Assembly (NCBI GenBank): GCA_036362985.1
Contig: JAYGXS010000004.1
Location: 10,444,708 to 10,508,707, forward strand
Length of the DNA: 64,000 bases
Reading direction: 5' to 3'
From: Ligula intestinalis
Lineage: Eukaryota; Platyhelminthes; Cestoda; Diphyllobothriidea; Diphyllobothriidae
This document shows, in pieces, positions 43,870-54,935 of this stretch; the stretch's first letter is position 1; every line of letters begins with the position of its first letter. The notes under the pieces were generated by a model, which saw only the letters and a program-made list of their open reading frames with translations, searched no databases and was not told the DNA's origin. The position numbers and the translations under genes are program-made.

Positions 43870-45320
43870 ACTACATGCATGTACAGGCCACACTGAAGCT
43901 TGCTACCTACTGGCTTTAGCAAGTATGATAACTAGAACCAGCACTTCAGCCTAGGTGCAGCTCCTCTAACAGAAGTATCCTGACAAGTGGCACATGCCAC
44001 TTTGTTACCACCTAAATGCATGACAGATCCGCAGCTCTTGCTACATATACCTTTCCCAAACCTTGAGTTGACTTATATCCCCTAATAGATCTATAACTGC
44101 ACACTAAACTAAAATGTCTCACATGCATGCACAGGCCGCATGGTAGTCTACCACCTACGGGGCTTAGCAATTATGATTACTAAGAATTAACACCCCTGCA
44201 TAGGTACAGCACTTTTAGCAGAAGTACCCTGCAAAAATGGCAAATGTCTCCCTGTTACCACCTTAATGCATGACAGATACTCAGCTCCTTCCACATATAC
44301 CTTTCACTAACCTGGAGCCTACTTATACCCCTTTATAGGTCTATGACTGCACACTATGCTAAAATATCATTCATTTACGCACAAGCCGCATGGTAGTCTA
44401 CTACCTGCTGGTCTTAGCAAGTATGGCTACTAGAATTAGCCCCCCTTGCATAACACTTGCAGAAGTAGCTCACTAGAGATCAAGAGAACACGGCCCCAGA
44501 CCAATCTCCAACCAGCGGAACTACTTTTCTTGAGATAAGAGTGCGGAAACCAAGTCAAGCAGAGCTTACTCAGACCCCCAAGCGTGGACTTACCCGAAAT
44601 AGTTAAACCCAGACTCCCATTCCTGCTGAGAGCAAAGGAATATAAGCCCTAGCATTGGCTCAGCCCGCATCGCCGTTAACAAATGGCGGCATCAGTGCTA
44701 GCGACACTTCTAGCAGAGATTGAGGGTACATGAATCTCGTGCTAACTCTAGTATTCCTGGCATAGGTACGTACCTATAGCAGCATCCTCTTAGTCCGTAC
44801 AATTCGATGGATCAAGTTGAAACTGCGGAAATTAAGGCATATGTACCTTTGCTCAGGACACCCAGCTCTATTATTATCCAAATGCTAATCAATTCTACCT
44901 CATACAGACAGGGAAGTGCATATTAGGTGCTTCATCCTTAAATAGAAGATACACAGGCAGTACTTATAGTATACTATCTACTAGCCTTAGTAAGCATACT
45001 TTTCAGAATTAGCACTTACATCATATGCAAGAACCTATGGCAACAGCGTCTTATTTCGTACAGCTCGAGGGATCGAGCTGAGAGTGCGGAAGCCAAGGCA
45101 AGCACAGCTTTGCTCAGGCCCCCAAGCCTGTACTTCCCCGAAATAGTTAACCCAGATTCACCTTCCTTATCATGGTCAAGGGTATAGGAACCCTATTGAA
45201 GGCTCAGTCAGCGTCAACGCTGACAAGTGGTGGCACCAGTGCCAGCGCCAGTACTACTACACTTCTTGTTAGGTTGGAGGAGATATGAACCCTGCGCTGG
45301 ACTTTAACCAGCGTCAATTC
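43870..45320 (+). repeat. Degenerate tandem array with about 249-base units and a higher-order period of about 550 bases
   Basis: ACATGCATGTACAGGCC (43873), ACATGCATGCACAGGCCGCA (44121) and a diverged TCATTTACGCACAAGCCGCA (44371) mark unit starts 248 and 250 bases apart. Each is followed by a TAGCAAnTATGnnTACTA block, a GCAGAAGTA block and a GACTGCACACTA block. A second segment (AGAGTGCGGAAACCAAG, then CCGAAATAGTTAAACCCAG) at about 44545-44750 recurs at about 45085-45300. It looks like a low-copy satellite-type or element-internal repeat with no coding potential. Confidence 0.6.
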
Positions 45321-46965
45321 TGAGTTACAATACATACTGAAATAGTACCAGCGAACATATTACTCAGATGCACCCTAACAGTAACACTAGAAATAGCAGA
45401 AGTGGTTGTTTAGCAGAACGAGGCCTGGCTACTTAGGATCAGGCTAGACGTCTACTATAGGTGAGTGAGAGTAGACAGTGCAGTTGTACCGGCGCAAAGT
45501 CTACTGTCACTATATACTAAGTTTAGGCGGTGTTTACGGCTGCGGCCTACGCCCTCTCTCTGTGCGGCCATCTCGACTTGTCTTGTCGCCGTTTAAACAC
45601 AGTTGAGAGGGTTAGAGTGGGGTAGGTAGCGGCGCGCCTGCTTTCACTATACCTGACCACAGTCACCGTCTCTGCTCTTAAGTAAATGGTGGACATCTTT
45701 GGTTGTGGTGGTCGAACTAACACACACCTGCGGTAAAACGCTTGCCATATAAAAATGGCTTTACTTGTATGTATAATGGACAAAAGGCGATGATGGCTCG
45801 GTAATCCATGTCGGATAATGCGTTCCAGCGAGAAGCCAAAATGTCAGTTCAATATACTCGTTGTTGCAGTGATCGAACTATATCATTCTGAATCGCCCAC
45901 TGTGCTTATCTCAACTTCAACGTGCTCAACATACAGGTGACGTGGGAACGAAGAGCATGAATTACCCGGTAGATGGCTCATGACCTCAACTCTTATTTAA
46001 TTATAACGGCCCTATTATGAATTCAGTTGTGACCTATTTGGCGACCTCGGTGTGATACGAATCCACGCTAGCATGGGAAGGCTTGAGTACATCCATGAGC
46101 GCTATCGAGTCCACACAGCTACCATGAATTTAACCACACCTGGTTCGAACCACTCACCCAGTTTTCTGCAACCTGTGGAATCCACCTATACAGAAACAGC
46201 AAGCTCACTGCCCAAAGAGGATTTCCTAAATGCCTCCACAAGATGACAACCAGACACAATGATGAATTACCGAAAACGTGTGCCTGCCAACCGACTTTTT
46301 AGTCCGTAGACATTCGATGTCCTCACAAGAAGAATTTATGGAAATTTCAGGGCTGATTCTATGCAGACCTGCCTCGGAGACTTAATTCGACGGATCCCAC
46401 ACTCACTCATGTCTAAAATTAGTAGCTAACCGTCAGTGTGCTGCGTGTTCTGCGTACGCTGTCTGTGGTAGTTCGGAGGTCTCTTTGTTAGACGCGGCGA
46501 GCTTGGTAAAGTCTACGTAAAATAAGCCGTGGCCTTATATTCCACTTGAATGGCCGCACAAAGTAAATGTAGCCAGTTGTTCAACAGACTCGTCTACCCC
46601 CGTGTGGAGGGGGAGGACGTAGAGGTTTGCACGTGTCTGTGGACAAACACTGCAGGATACGTGTCAAGACATGCTAAATGTGTGCGTGGGTAATTAAGTC
46701 TGGACAAGGATGCTGCCAGCCACGACGACGGCCGCGTCGTACACAAAACAACAACAACAACTGAGGATGTTGTGGCGTAAAAACAGACGGCAGACCTTCG
46801 TCTTTGATGAGATGGCGAGTCGCCACCTTTGGACCCTTAGTCGACCGACAGTACACCGTGTGCGCGTGTGTACGCGAGTGTGAGTGACCAGCCACCTGCA
46901 TTCCAAAGTCCTTTTAGCAGCATAGAATAGTAAAGTGTGTGTATATATATACAGGAATTAAAAGC
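45321..46965. other. Intergenic stretch, nothing recognised
   Basis: Short ORFs occur on both strands (for example 45547-45783 minus and 46052-46246 plus) without recognisable domains. There is a short GTGTG run near 46858-46885. Confidence 0.4.
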
Positions 46966-46969
46966 CGAA

Positions 46970-48290
46970 AGATTCGGGGTCCAGATATCGTATCGCGTTC
47001 ATCATCTCCCAACCGTAAGGAAGAAGAAGAGGGGGCGGGTTCATGGACCAAATTATATTTTAATTGACGTTTCGAAAACCTCCTCGCTTCCATCGTCAGA
47101 ATTTTGTGGTAGCTGGGTCTGGTGGTCTTGAGTTAGCCCGCCTAGCCATCTGCCTCAAATTATATCGGTGTTGAACGCCTGAGCTCTGACTAGCAATCCC
47201 CTACGTGAAAAGTGTTTCAGAGGTGACTGCGCGAATCCTAGCCGTAGTGTACAGCATAACTTGCCAAAACTGCGAGGCGAGGTATGTTGGGGAAACGAAC
47301 AAACGCCTGGGCACAAGATTGTTCGAACATCAATTTGCAATCAATCGCAAGGACAAGTTTTTTTTAGTGTATGGTCTTTGTGCAACAGCTCGACCATGAA
47401 TTCACCTCTGAGAAAGTGAGGGTGATCGGCAGGGCCAATGCGAAAATGGCCAGGCTAGTACTGGAAAGTTGGTCCTCCACTGGCTTAATCAACAGAGCTA
47501 TCGACTTGAACCTTGCCTACCAAGCGCTTCGCATAAGGCTCGGATCAAGTCAGCCAGAGTCAGTAGGGCAAACGAGTACGCAAGACCGAGAGCCAACGCC
47601 CACCGAAAATAGGGATGAAGGTCGGAGGTCACGCGACCAACATCAAACACTGTCTCACCATCGCAACCGCGAGGCAAAGAACAACCCAAGTCAACAGTAA
47701 CGGGTGATCAACTCGCCGGATGACGTGAGGCAGACCAGCAAGCACATTGACTTGCCTAAAATTACGCTGACCGCAGAGGGGACGAAGGTCACCCCAGCCC
47801 AGCAACAGCCAACCTCCGCGGTTGGCAACGGACGGGCAGGTTAAAGTTCACACGTCCAACACCGATATAATTTGAGGCAGACGGCAGGGCAGGCTAACTC
47901 AAGACCACCAGACGCAGCTACCACAAAACTCTGACGATGGAAGCGAGGAGGTTTTCGAAACGTCAGTTCAAGTATAATTGGGTCCATGAGTCCGTGCCCT
48001 CTTTTTCTTGCTTACATTTGGGAGATGATGAACGCGATAGATGAATTAGTATGCGCAAAGATTCGGGGTTCAGAAACCTTATCGCGTTCATCGTCTCCCA
48101 ACGAAGTAGAAGGAGAAGAGGTGGCGTGTTCGTAGGCTAAATTATATTTGAACGGACGCTTCTGAACTCTTCTCGCTTCCATCGCCAGAGTGTTGTAGTT
48201 GCTGCGTCTGGTGGTCTTGAGCTATCCAGTCCTGCCGTCTGTCTCGTATTATACCCTTGCTGGACGCGCAAAATTTGAACTGCCCCTTCG
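46970..48290. mobile_element. Penelope-like element, family C: three terminal-repeat copies around a GIY-YIG remnant
   Basis: A terminal repeat of about 200 bases occurs inverted at about 46970-47180, forward at about 47850-48055 and inverted again at about 48058-48290. Shared landmarks are CGTTCATC-TCTCCCAAC, the CTGACGATGGAAGCGAGGAG hairpin and TAACTCAAGACCACCAGACG. The coding remnant lies between the first two. Inverted or tandem terminal repeats (pLTRs) are a known feature of PLE insertions. The third copy is more diverged (CTGGCGA in place of CTGACGA), so more than one insertion event is likely. Confidence 0.75.
47205..47700 (+). pseudogene. Penelope-like element GIY-YIG endonuclease domain, family C, frameshifted
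   Basis: The first frame contains VVYSITCQNCEARYVGETNK and LFEHQF, the GIY-YIG core preceded by the CxxC pair found in many PLE endonucleases. At about 47385-47395 the frame shifts by one base. It continues as HEFTSEKVRVIG, an LVLESWSSTGLINRAIDLNL region and a polar C-terminus to TAA at 47698-47700. A run of eight T at about 47358 is another weak point. The endonuclease would nick DNA for target-primed reverse transcription. The reverse transcriptase part is missing. Confidence 0.8.
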
Positions 48291-48419
48291 TTGCCGACTT
48301 CATTTGGTTGTACACTCTTAGGCATCCCTATTTCTCGGCAACGTGGTCAGCGCTTCAAAATTGCTTGAGATTATAGGAGCCTGTATCCACGCCTCATATT
48401 CGACCTACTTGTAGAGTGA

Positions 48420-48520
48420 CGAAGTAGAAGAAGGCACGTCGATAATCGGACTCATAGTTTTATTTGTTTGAGTTTTCGACCTCTTACTGGGGTCCATGGT
48501 CAGAGATTAAAGTCTCAACG
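48420..48520 (-). mobile_element. Solo PLE tail, family B, minus strand
   Basis: The complement reads CTGACCATGGACCCCAGTAA, GAGGTCGAAAACTC and a CCTTCTTCTACTTC end, the layout of the family-B tail. It is diverged, with two mismatches in the inner stem. Confidence 0.55.
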
Positions 48521-48904
48521 AAAAAGCAAGCAAGTTATAGGGACAGGGGCTGGTCCACCATCAGTGACTTCAGTCCGGGGGTGACTGTGCAGGCAAATAA
48601 AACCAGACGGTTGGTAGGAGATATCGTGATACCGTTTCTTCATTGCGTAATACTTCAGCCCAAGACTCTTGTCACAACGTTTTGAAAGGTATGCGAAGGA
48701 ATAACACGGAAATGGCACTGCGTTATGGTTATTGTCAAATTGTGGACATGGAAAACGACACAAGAATATTTATATCCGCACATATTGGGGCTACTTGTAC
48801 CGTTTCCAAACTGAAACTTGTTTGGAAGACATATATCGGGAAGAAGCGGGGGAAGATTATCCAACGTTGTCCAACTTTTGTTCATGGTAGAAGCGAGGCC
48901 ATTA

Positions 48905-49404
48905 TGCATTTTCACTGGTGAACAAATGCATGAGAAAATGAGGCACGCCCGTGGGCTCCCTATTAGGTCGGATTGCTGAAGTGGTCCTCCAACGGATAGA
49001 ACATTTGGTCTTCACCAAGTTTCAAACAGCGTGTTGGGCTCGTTATGTCGATGATACTTTCGTCATTTTCAAAATATCTGACATTGAACAAACCAGAGAC
49101 TTATTTACCCTAATGTCCAATTTACGATGGAAGCTGACAGAAGTTACCAACTACTCTTTTTTCGAAGTCCCTTTGCACTGGTGTTTAGGTGGGCTATTGC
49201 AAACCACAGTATTCAGACAAGCCACCAGCTCGAATCAAATACTACATTTCACCAGCAATTTCCCTATGTTTCACGAACTTGACTGAGTACGTAATCTTTT
49301 TCAAAGAGTTTAAACACATTTCAGCACACCAGCTGACAGGAGAGTTGAACAACAATATCTCCAGGAACTCTTCCGAGCTGAGAGATAACCAAACTCCTTT
49401 ATAA
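48905..49404 (+). pseudogene. PLE reverse transcriptase, C-terminal half of the palm
   Basis: GTPVGS is encoded from 48942, one frame away from the preceding CIFTGEQMHEKMR block, so there is a frameshift at about 48940. The frame then reads AEVVLQRIEHLVF, the catalytic RYVDDTFVIF (YVDD at 49044-49055) and LLQTTVFRQATSSNQILHF. It shifts again near 49285 into a frame ending at 49404. YVDD is the metal-binding motif C of reverse transcriptases. The copy cannot produce active enzyme. Confidence 0.85.
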
Positions 49405-49463
49405 AGCAGAGTAAGCGCCGTGTGAACAGACGAGTGCTAAAAGAACAGCAACCAAAAGCCTGG

Positions 49464-50011
49464 GGGACCTTCCCTACATAAACGGCGTCCCCAAAGTCAT
49501 CTCTCGACTGTTACGACTCGCTGAAGTAGGCCTAGCCCATCGACCTCAGGCAACAATACGCCAACGTGTGATGCAACCTAACGTCCGACTACCCCCAACT
49601 AAAACCTCTGCAGTTGTCTACGGGATACGTTGGAACGACCGAGACTGCAATCATGTTGGAGAAACAGGCCGAACTTTTCAGACCCACCTACACGAACAAA
49701 AGTTAGCGGCTCAGAGACTAGACGAAAACTCGCAGCTTTCAGCGCACATCGGAGAGACTGGTCACGACTTCGATATTCAAGGAAAGATCTCGGTTGGCCA
49801 AGGAATCTCAAAAGCCGAAAAACTGACAGTTGAGCAATGGTGCTCAGATGCCAACTCCGTTAGCAGGCACCTTAACCTAACCGCAGCCTACAAAGTCGTA
49901 AACCATTTTATGAGAAAGAGACAGAAACATATCAAATCAAACGTAAGAACTGAAAGCGAGGAGGAGTCCACGACAAACTTGCCGAAAGAGGAGTCAGGAT
50001 TACCAAAATAA
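49464..50011 (+). pseudogene. PLE connector and GIY-YIG endonuclease domain
   Basis: The frame is open from about 49464 (FPYINGVPKVISRLLRLAEV) through SAVVYGIRWNDRDCNHVGET and LHEQKLAAQRLDENSQ to TAA at 50009-50011. Compared with the minus-strand copy at 53227, the cysteine expected before the NDxDC block is Trp (IRWNDRDC against IRCNDGDC). The YVGET Tyr is His (HVGET), so the metal-binding and catalytic sites look damaged even though the frame is intact. Confidence 0.85.
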
Positions 50012-50811
50012 AGCGGTTCACTTATCGCTGTTTATGACCCCAAGCGATCCCCGAATTCACTGACAGTTAATTGGCGTGTACCACTATAATTGCCTCCCTC
50101 CCACCCTTTTTGGTTGCTGCTTCCTACCCCTTGATGACCTGGTGACCTTTGACAGTTGATTGGCCTACGACCTCTATAATTAGCCCCCTTTGAGTGCTAC
50201 CTCTTATGTCTGAAGATGGACTCCTGTAAGGTTTGAAAGCTCAGAAAAATAACGAAATTAATCCGGTGCTCGGCAAGGCTTCTTCTTTATCCATTTTCAC
50301 TGTATCGACGCGATCGAAAATGCAGGTTCTCTGCTGCAATCCGGATTGCATAATGACAGAAAGCAACTACCAGGCATCTACCTGGAGTTACGATCCTAGA
50401 TAATAATAATTTTAATGGATCAATGACGAATTTTACAACTCCAAGCGTGTTGGGAATATGGCTGAGGTAACGGGAGTTTACCGTCAAATGAAGTTGAAAA
50501 AGAAGAGCCGAAGGTTATGGTTAAATTTGAGGTTAGGATTAACGATAGAAGATTAGACAAGCGGGCAAAGACTGGCTCAGCAAGGAACGCCTACGAGGTC
50601 CTATGGCAACAACTAAGTGAAAGCTGCTAGGAATACCATGTTTCGCGGAGTTGAGTACAGAAAGGCACACAAAACGGATCGAATGCTAATTACTTGTAAT
50701 TTTGTGAATGAATTTCTTTTTATTTGTCCTTCTTTCATTGTTTGCTTGTCAATTTTTAGGTGTTCTGCTTTTGTTGTCGTTTTTTAACAAATGCATTGCT
50801 ATTTCTGGATT

Positions 50812-51240
50812 ACAGACAGCTACGTGGGGACCTAATCCAGGCATGTCGCATGTTGCGTGGTCAGGATTGCTGCCTCCAAACAAATGAATTCTTTGAGCGG
50901 GCCACCACCTCTAGGCTGTGAGGACACCGCCTCAAAGTACGTGTGACTGGGGCAAGACTTGACCCAAGAAATTTCTTTTTCTCTAAGAGCGTAATTCAGG
51001 CATGGAATGCCCATCCTGCGGATATTGTCATGTCCCCTTACGTGGATGTTTTTAAAGCAAAACTTGACCGATTTAATAAGTATCGTCGCGATTGAGTGCT
51101 CCAAATCTAACACTGAAGTGTTCGGAATCCAAACATTGATGAGCTCCGATTCCAAAAACTGAACTGCTCTAAATCCAAACACTGAAATGCTATAAATATA
51201 TGCGAATAGTAATTTTCAAGCAGTATTATTATTAGTATTT
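50812..51240 (+). pseudogene. Non-LTR (CR1/jockey-like) reverse transcriptase C-terminus and 3' tail
   Basis: The frame starting YRQLRGDLIQACRMLRGQDC reads on through FFERATTSRL, one internal TGA, GHRLKVR and NFFFSKSVIQAWNAHPADIV. It ends at TGA 51093-51095 after KAKLDRFNKYRRD. This is the conserved C-terminal block of CR1/jockey-type elements. The 3' flank ends in a TATTATTATTAG-like tail near 51225-51240, like the element at 1381-2187. It is 5'-truncated, as usual for such insertions. Confidence 0.8.
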
Positions 51241-51775
51241 AATCAAATGCGTTAAGAATACCTAGCTAACCGGCGTCTCTGCTCACTATGCGAACTGCGT
51301 TGATCGCGGCTGAGGTCGCATCTACCGCACCTATGGTCCTAGGCTACGCGGCCCTGTCACACCCTTTCTCGTATCGACCGACTGCTGACGACGTGGCGGG
51401 CTCCTCTGCTTCTGACACAACAAAGGCGTATCATGGTCGCATCTCCTGTTCTTCGGGACGTTCGTGTGACTGCGAGGTCTACTCCTCGTATGGTCCTTCG
51501 GATGTAGATATAACTTGTCATGGACGCCATGGCTGCCGTCAACATTCACAGAAGCATCATTCCCCTATCATTCACATACTTCCCCCACGAGCGACTGTTT
51601 TTCTCCTATAAACCACAAATGACATTCCATTTTGAATTATGAGCCAGCCTTAGGAGTATTTTCACTGTCTGCTCTTCTTCCTCAGTTAAACTGCTGGCTC
51701 GTGTAAACTGAGTGTGAGTGTATTACTTGAAACAAACGAGTAGTCGTCTGAAATTGTGCCAACGACTTCTTTGGA
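51241..51775. other. Stretch with an unassigned ORF
   Basis: A plus-strand frame at 51288-51611 (107 codons; contains SSYGPSDVDITCHGRHGC) has no family I recognise. It could be element-derived. No splice context or promoter was found. Confidence 0.3.
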
Positions 51776-51878
51776 ATGTTCGGCTATGTCGATGCATTTC
51801 TGAAATCCTATGTACCAAGAGGGAGTTCAACGGCGTTTGCCTATATTTCCTTTAATAAATTTGACTTGACTTGACTAG
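51776..51878 (+). mobile_element. 3' end of a non-LTR element with TTGAC-repeat tail
   Basis: CCAAGAGGGAGTTCAACGGC, TTTCCTTTAATAAATTTGAC and then (TTGAC)n form a typical non-LTR 3' end with AATAAA immediately before a short tandem tail. No coding part is recognised upstream. Confidence 0.5.
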
Positions 51879-52960
51879 TTAAATAGATATTGGTTGCCTG
51901 ACTGGCTAGGGTTAGGCTACTCATGGATCTGGTTCTTCGTATTTTTAAGTTTACGCGCTGTACTTTTCATTGGCCGTTATTGCACTTTGACAAGATAACT
52001 GACTCAATCTGATTTTTGTTTTCTTTTCTTCACAGAGTATGCTGTCCACGGTCTCTTCAGCCCTACTCTAGGACCATCTACTGCCGCCATTACCATAGAA
52101 CAGTCATTCTTCTTTCTCGTTTTTTGAGTATGGCTAAGTACAACACTGTTGGCGGTCGACATACATTTGAAGACCTCCGACTGTTGGGCGGCGGGAAAGG
52201 CGAACAATAAGAGCCGCCAAAACTGCCAAATAATACGGTATCACAATCGCCTGAAGTAGGTACATGTAGGAGGGGAGTGGGGGGGGGGCGGTAAGCGGTT
52301 CGCAGCTTTCTGTTAAAAAAAATAGCACTGAGACAGACTGTTGCTCTACTCGATTTTAAAGCGCAAATCGCAGGCGACGGCTGCGGTTTCCCATGTGTCG
52401 ATGACCAGGGAAGGTAAGGGGCAGCTTTCAAGTATTGGGTTGCTGCCGATACTGGTGCGACATGACAGTCGAAACTCAGACGTTAATCTAGAGCGTAGAC
52501 GAAATCTTGGTGAACGTGGACGTGGAAAACACCTACTTTATGTCATTTGGGTTAACAAAAAACCATTAGAAACTTGAAGAACTATACCACCTTCGAGTAC
52601 ACAAAAGTGGGTACTAACGTTTCTTAGCAAGAACGAAGTTTTACTGAGGCAACCACTGCTTTGCAAGGATACTCCAAATCCACGCCGTAATAAATCCGAC
52701 CTGCCTTGCGCATATTTAGACTTGATTTATTAGTGAACTCCAAAGTCATGCAGTATCTGAAACAGTAACGGCAAAAGAGACCTGCACAGTAGCTAACCTA
52801 TTTCATGTAAGTGTAAACTGCATGTTTTAAATGCATTTCGTATAAAGTGTAATAAAAGATACCTCAACCCAGAGAGAATGCCGGCTTTTGAATTACCTGC
52901 TTCCGGGCCGCCTGCAAAAAATGAATGCGTAAAACTGATTGCGTAAACTCAAATATAACT
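51879..52960. other. Intergenic stretch, nothing recognised
   Basis: It holds a poly-G run near 52278-52290 and short ORFs only. Confidence 0.4.
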
Positions 52961-52964
52961 TAGT

Positions 52965-54185
52965 GATGACAAGGCAGAAGACTTTTCGAGCACCGGATCA
53001 ATTTTTTTATTGTCCTGAGCTTTCGAACTCTTACAGGAGTTCATCTTCAGAGATAAGAAGCAGCAACCAAAAGGAGGGTAATTACAGTGGCCAAAGGCCA
53101 ATCAACTGTCAGCGGTCGTCAAGGGAAAAGACACATAAACCAGGAGGATGGAGGTCGGGGGGAGGGGGGAGCAATTATAGTGGTAAACGCTAATTAACTG
53201 TCAGTGATGACGGTTGTCGTTCGGGGTCATGAGCAGTAATTAGTGTAACGCCTTGTCCCCAGGGTAGAGGGTCCCGGTGATCCTGCCTCCTCTTCTGGCC
53301 GGTTCTTAGCGGGTTCCTGTTCGCTTTCAATTCTGACGTAAGGCGTGGCCTTGTTTCGTCCTTCACTTACAAAATGGCGCAAAACTTTGTAGGCCGTGGG
53401 GAGGTCTAGATGCCTGTTGACGGAGTTGGCATCTGAGTACCATGCCTCAAGTGTCAACCTTTCGGCTTTTGAGTTTCCTCGGCCTATGATAGTTGCTCCT
53501 TGAATGTCGAAGTTGTGGCCAGTTTCTCCGATGTGTGCTGCAAGCTGCGAGTTGGGATCTAGTTGCTGAGCCGCCCGTTTGTGTTCGCGTAGGCGGGTCT
53601 GCAATTGTCGGCCTGTTTCTCCCACATAATTACAGTCTCCGTCATTGCAACGTATCTTGTAGACAACTGCAGAGGTTTCGGTAGGAGCAGTCTGTCTTTG
53701 GGTTGCATCACACGCCTGCGTATTGTTGCCTCAGGTCGATGGGCTATGCCCACTCCAGCGGGTTGTAACAGTCGTGAGACTGCTTCAGAGACTCCTTTTA
53801 TGTAGGGAATGGCCCTCCAGACGTCAGGTTGTTGTTGCATCGGCCGTCGTCTGTTCACTCGGCGCCTGCTGCGTTTGATAAATGACATCGGGTATCCATT
53901 GGCTTGGAAGAGTTCATAAAGGTGTTGCTGTTCAACTCTTCTGTCCGCAGGAGTGCTACAGTGTGTTTCAACTCTTTGGAAAAGAGTACGAACGCAACTG
54001 CGTTTGTGACACACGGGGTGATTGCTGTTGAAGTGTAACACTTGGTTTGTGTCGGTGGCTTTTCTGAATACTGTGGTTTGCAGTAGTCCAGTTGAACACC
54101 GTCGCACAAGGACATCGAGGAAGGGTAGTTGATTGTTTCTCTCAGCTTCCATCTTTTTAGTGAAGACATACATCCCCATTCGTTA
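52965..54185 (-). mobile_element. Penelope-like element, family B, 5'-truncated, minus strand
   Basis: Reading the minus strand from 54185, the order is the RT C-terminal region downstream of YVDD, connector, GIY-YIG, a 3' region with two AGTTnATTGGC units, the hairpin (53050 to 53015) and the end near 52965. The copy starts just after where YVDD would be, so the catalytic core is lost. Confidence 0.85.
53227..54179 (-). pseudogene. PLE RT C-terminus, connector and GIY-YIG endonuclease, one frameshift
   Basis: 54179 to about 53690 reads LPFLDVLVRRCSTGLLQTTV, FRKATDTNQVLHFNSNHP, VWRAIPYIKG and HRPEATIRRRVMQPKDRL. A one-base deletion near 53690-53700, seen against the plus-strand copy at 49568-49640, shifts the frame. 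It then continues as TSAVVYKIRCNDGDCNYVGE and LREHKRAAQQLD to TAA at 53227-53229. This GIY-YIG domain keeps the Cys, Tyr, Arg and Glu positions expected of an active nuclease and is the best preserved in the window. Confidence 0.88.
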
Positions 54186-54234
54186 TCTACTAATTTAGTA
54201 GAAAGGTATGTCCGCAAATTTAAGACCTTGACCC

Positions 54235-54320
54235 CAAATCTGGATATGTGGTTGGCTGGCTGAGGAGAGCTAATAAGTCAGCAGCTGAAATTCTGATCTC
54301 CGTTGTGATTCGTGGCAACT
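54235..54320 (+). mobile_element. tRNA-derived SINE tail
   Basis: GGCTGGCTGAGGAGAGCTAA, TAAGTCAGCAGCTGAAATTC and a TGATCTCCGTTGTG end resemble the family tail with an insertion. It lies directly beside the truncated 5' end of the minus-strand PLE. Confidence 0.5.
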
Positions 54321-54869
54321 ACTTACAGCACCTGTATGATACATGATACGTTTAAAGCCGAAAAACCGAAATAGCTCAATGATTTAGTGTGAAAATAGTA
54401 CCAACAACAATACTTTAGTTTATCTTTTCACTTAAATATGTTTGAATTTTCAAAGGCATCGAAAATCGAGAGGCATAACCTACACCGATTGCATATGGCT
54501 TCCTTTTTGAACGGATTTCCTTTCAAATGCCTAAATGGTGTGCTTTGAAAAGCTCGCCTCTTAGTGTGTTTCCATGCATTGGGATTATGCTGCGGGATAA
54601 TAAATAGTAAAATTCTGCCCAAGTAACCATTCCTTACTTAAAACAAAATTTCAAATATTAGCTGCAATTGTGTAAGATCAGTCTATATTGTTAATACCTA
54701 AAGGGTCGGCATGCTACTTTCGTGGTGCGCCTAAGGGGGATCGGTAAACTACATTGTCACCTGACCTCTTCAGTTTTAGATGCCACCAATCGAACGTAAG
54801 ATCGTGAACTGGATCTTTTAATACACGAGCACACATTCAAGCCTCAGGTTTCTCTGGCTTTGAATTTGG

Positions 54870-54935
54870 GGCATGGGTGCTGACGACAGCAATCAAAGTC
54901 AAGATTATTCCAGTGTCTTCTTTTTTTGCAAGTGC
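54870..54935 (+). mobile_element. Possible degenerate SINE tail
   Basis: GCATGGGTGCTGACGACAGC, AAGTCAAGATTATTCCAGTG and TCTTC follow the order of the SINE tail with many changes. Confidence 0.3.

Larger units (their letters stand above)
48905..50285 (+). mobile_element. Penelope-like element, family B, 5'-truncated copy
   Basis: It runs from a FTGEQMHEKM-type block before the GTPVGS motif, through the YVDD active site and the GIY-YIG domain, to a 3' region. That region has two TGACAGTTnATTGGC units (50060 and 50150), the hairpin at 50210-50244 and a GGCTTCTTCTTT end at about 50285. Sequence upstream of 48905 is not recognisably PLE, so the copy is truncated at its 5' end. Confidence 0.8.

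Noticed and set aside
43870..45320. CRISPR-like array
   Set aside because: Units are about 249 bases, degenerate and without unique spacers, and the genome is eukaryotic.
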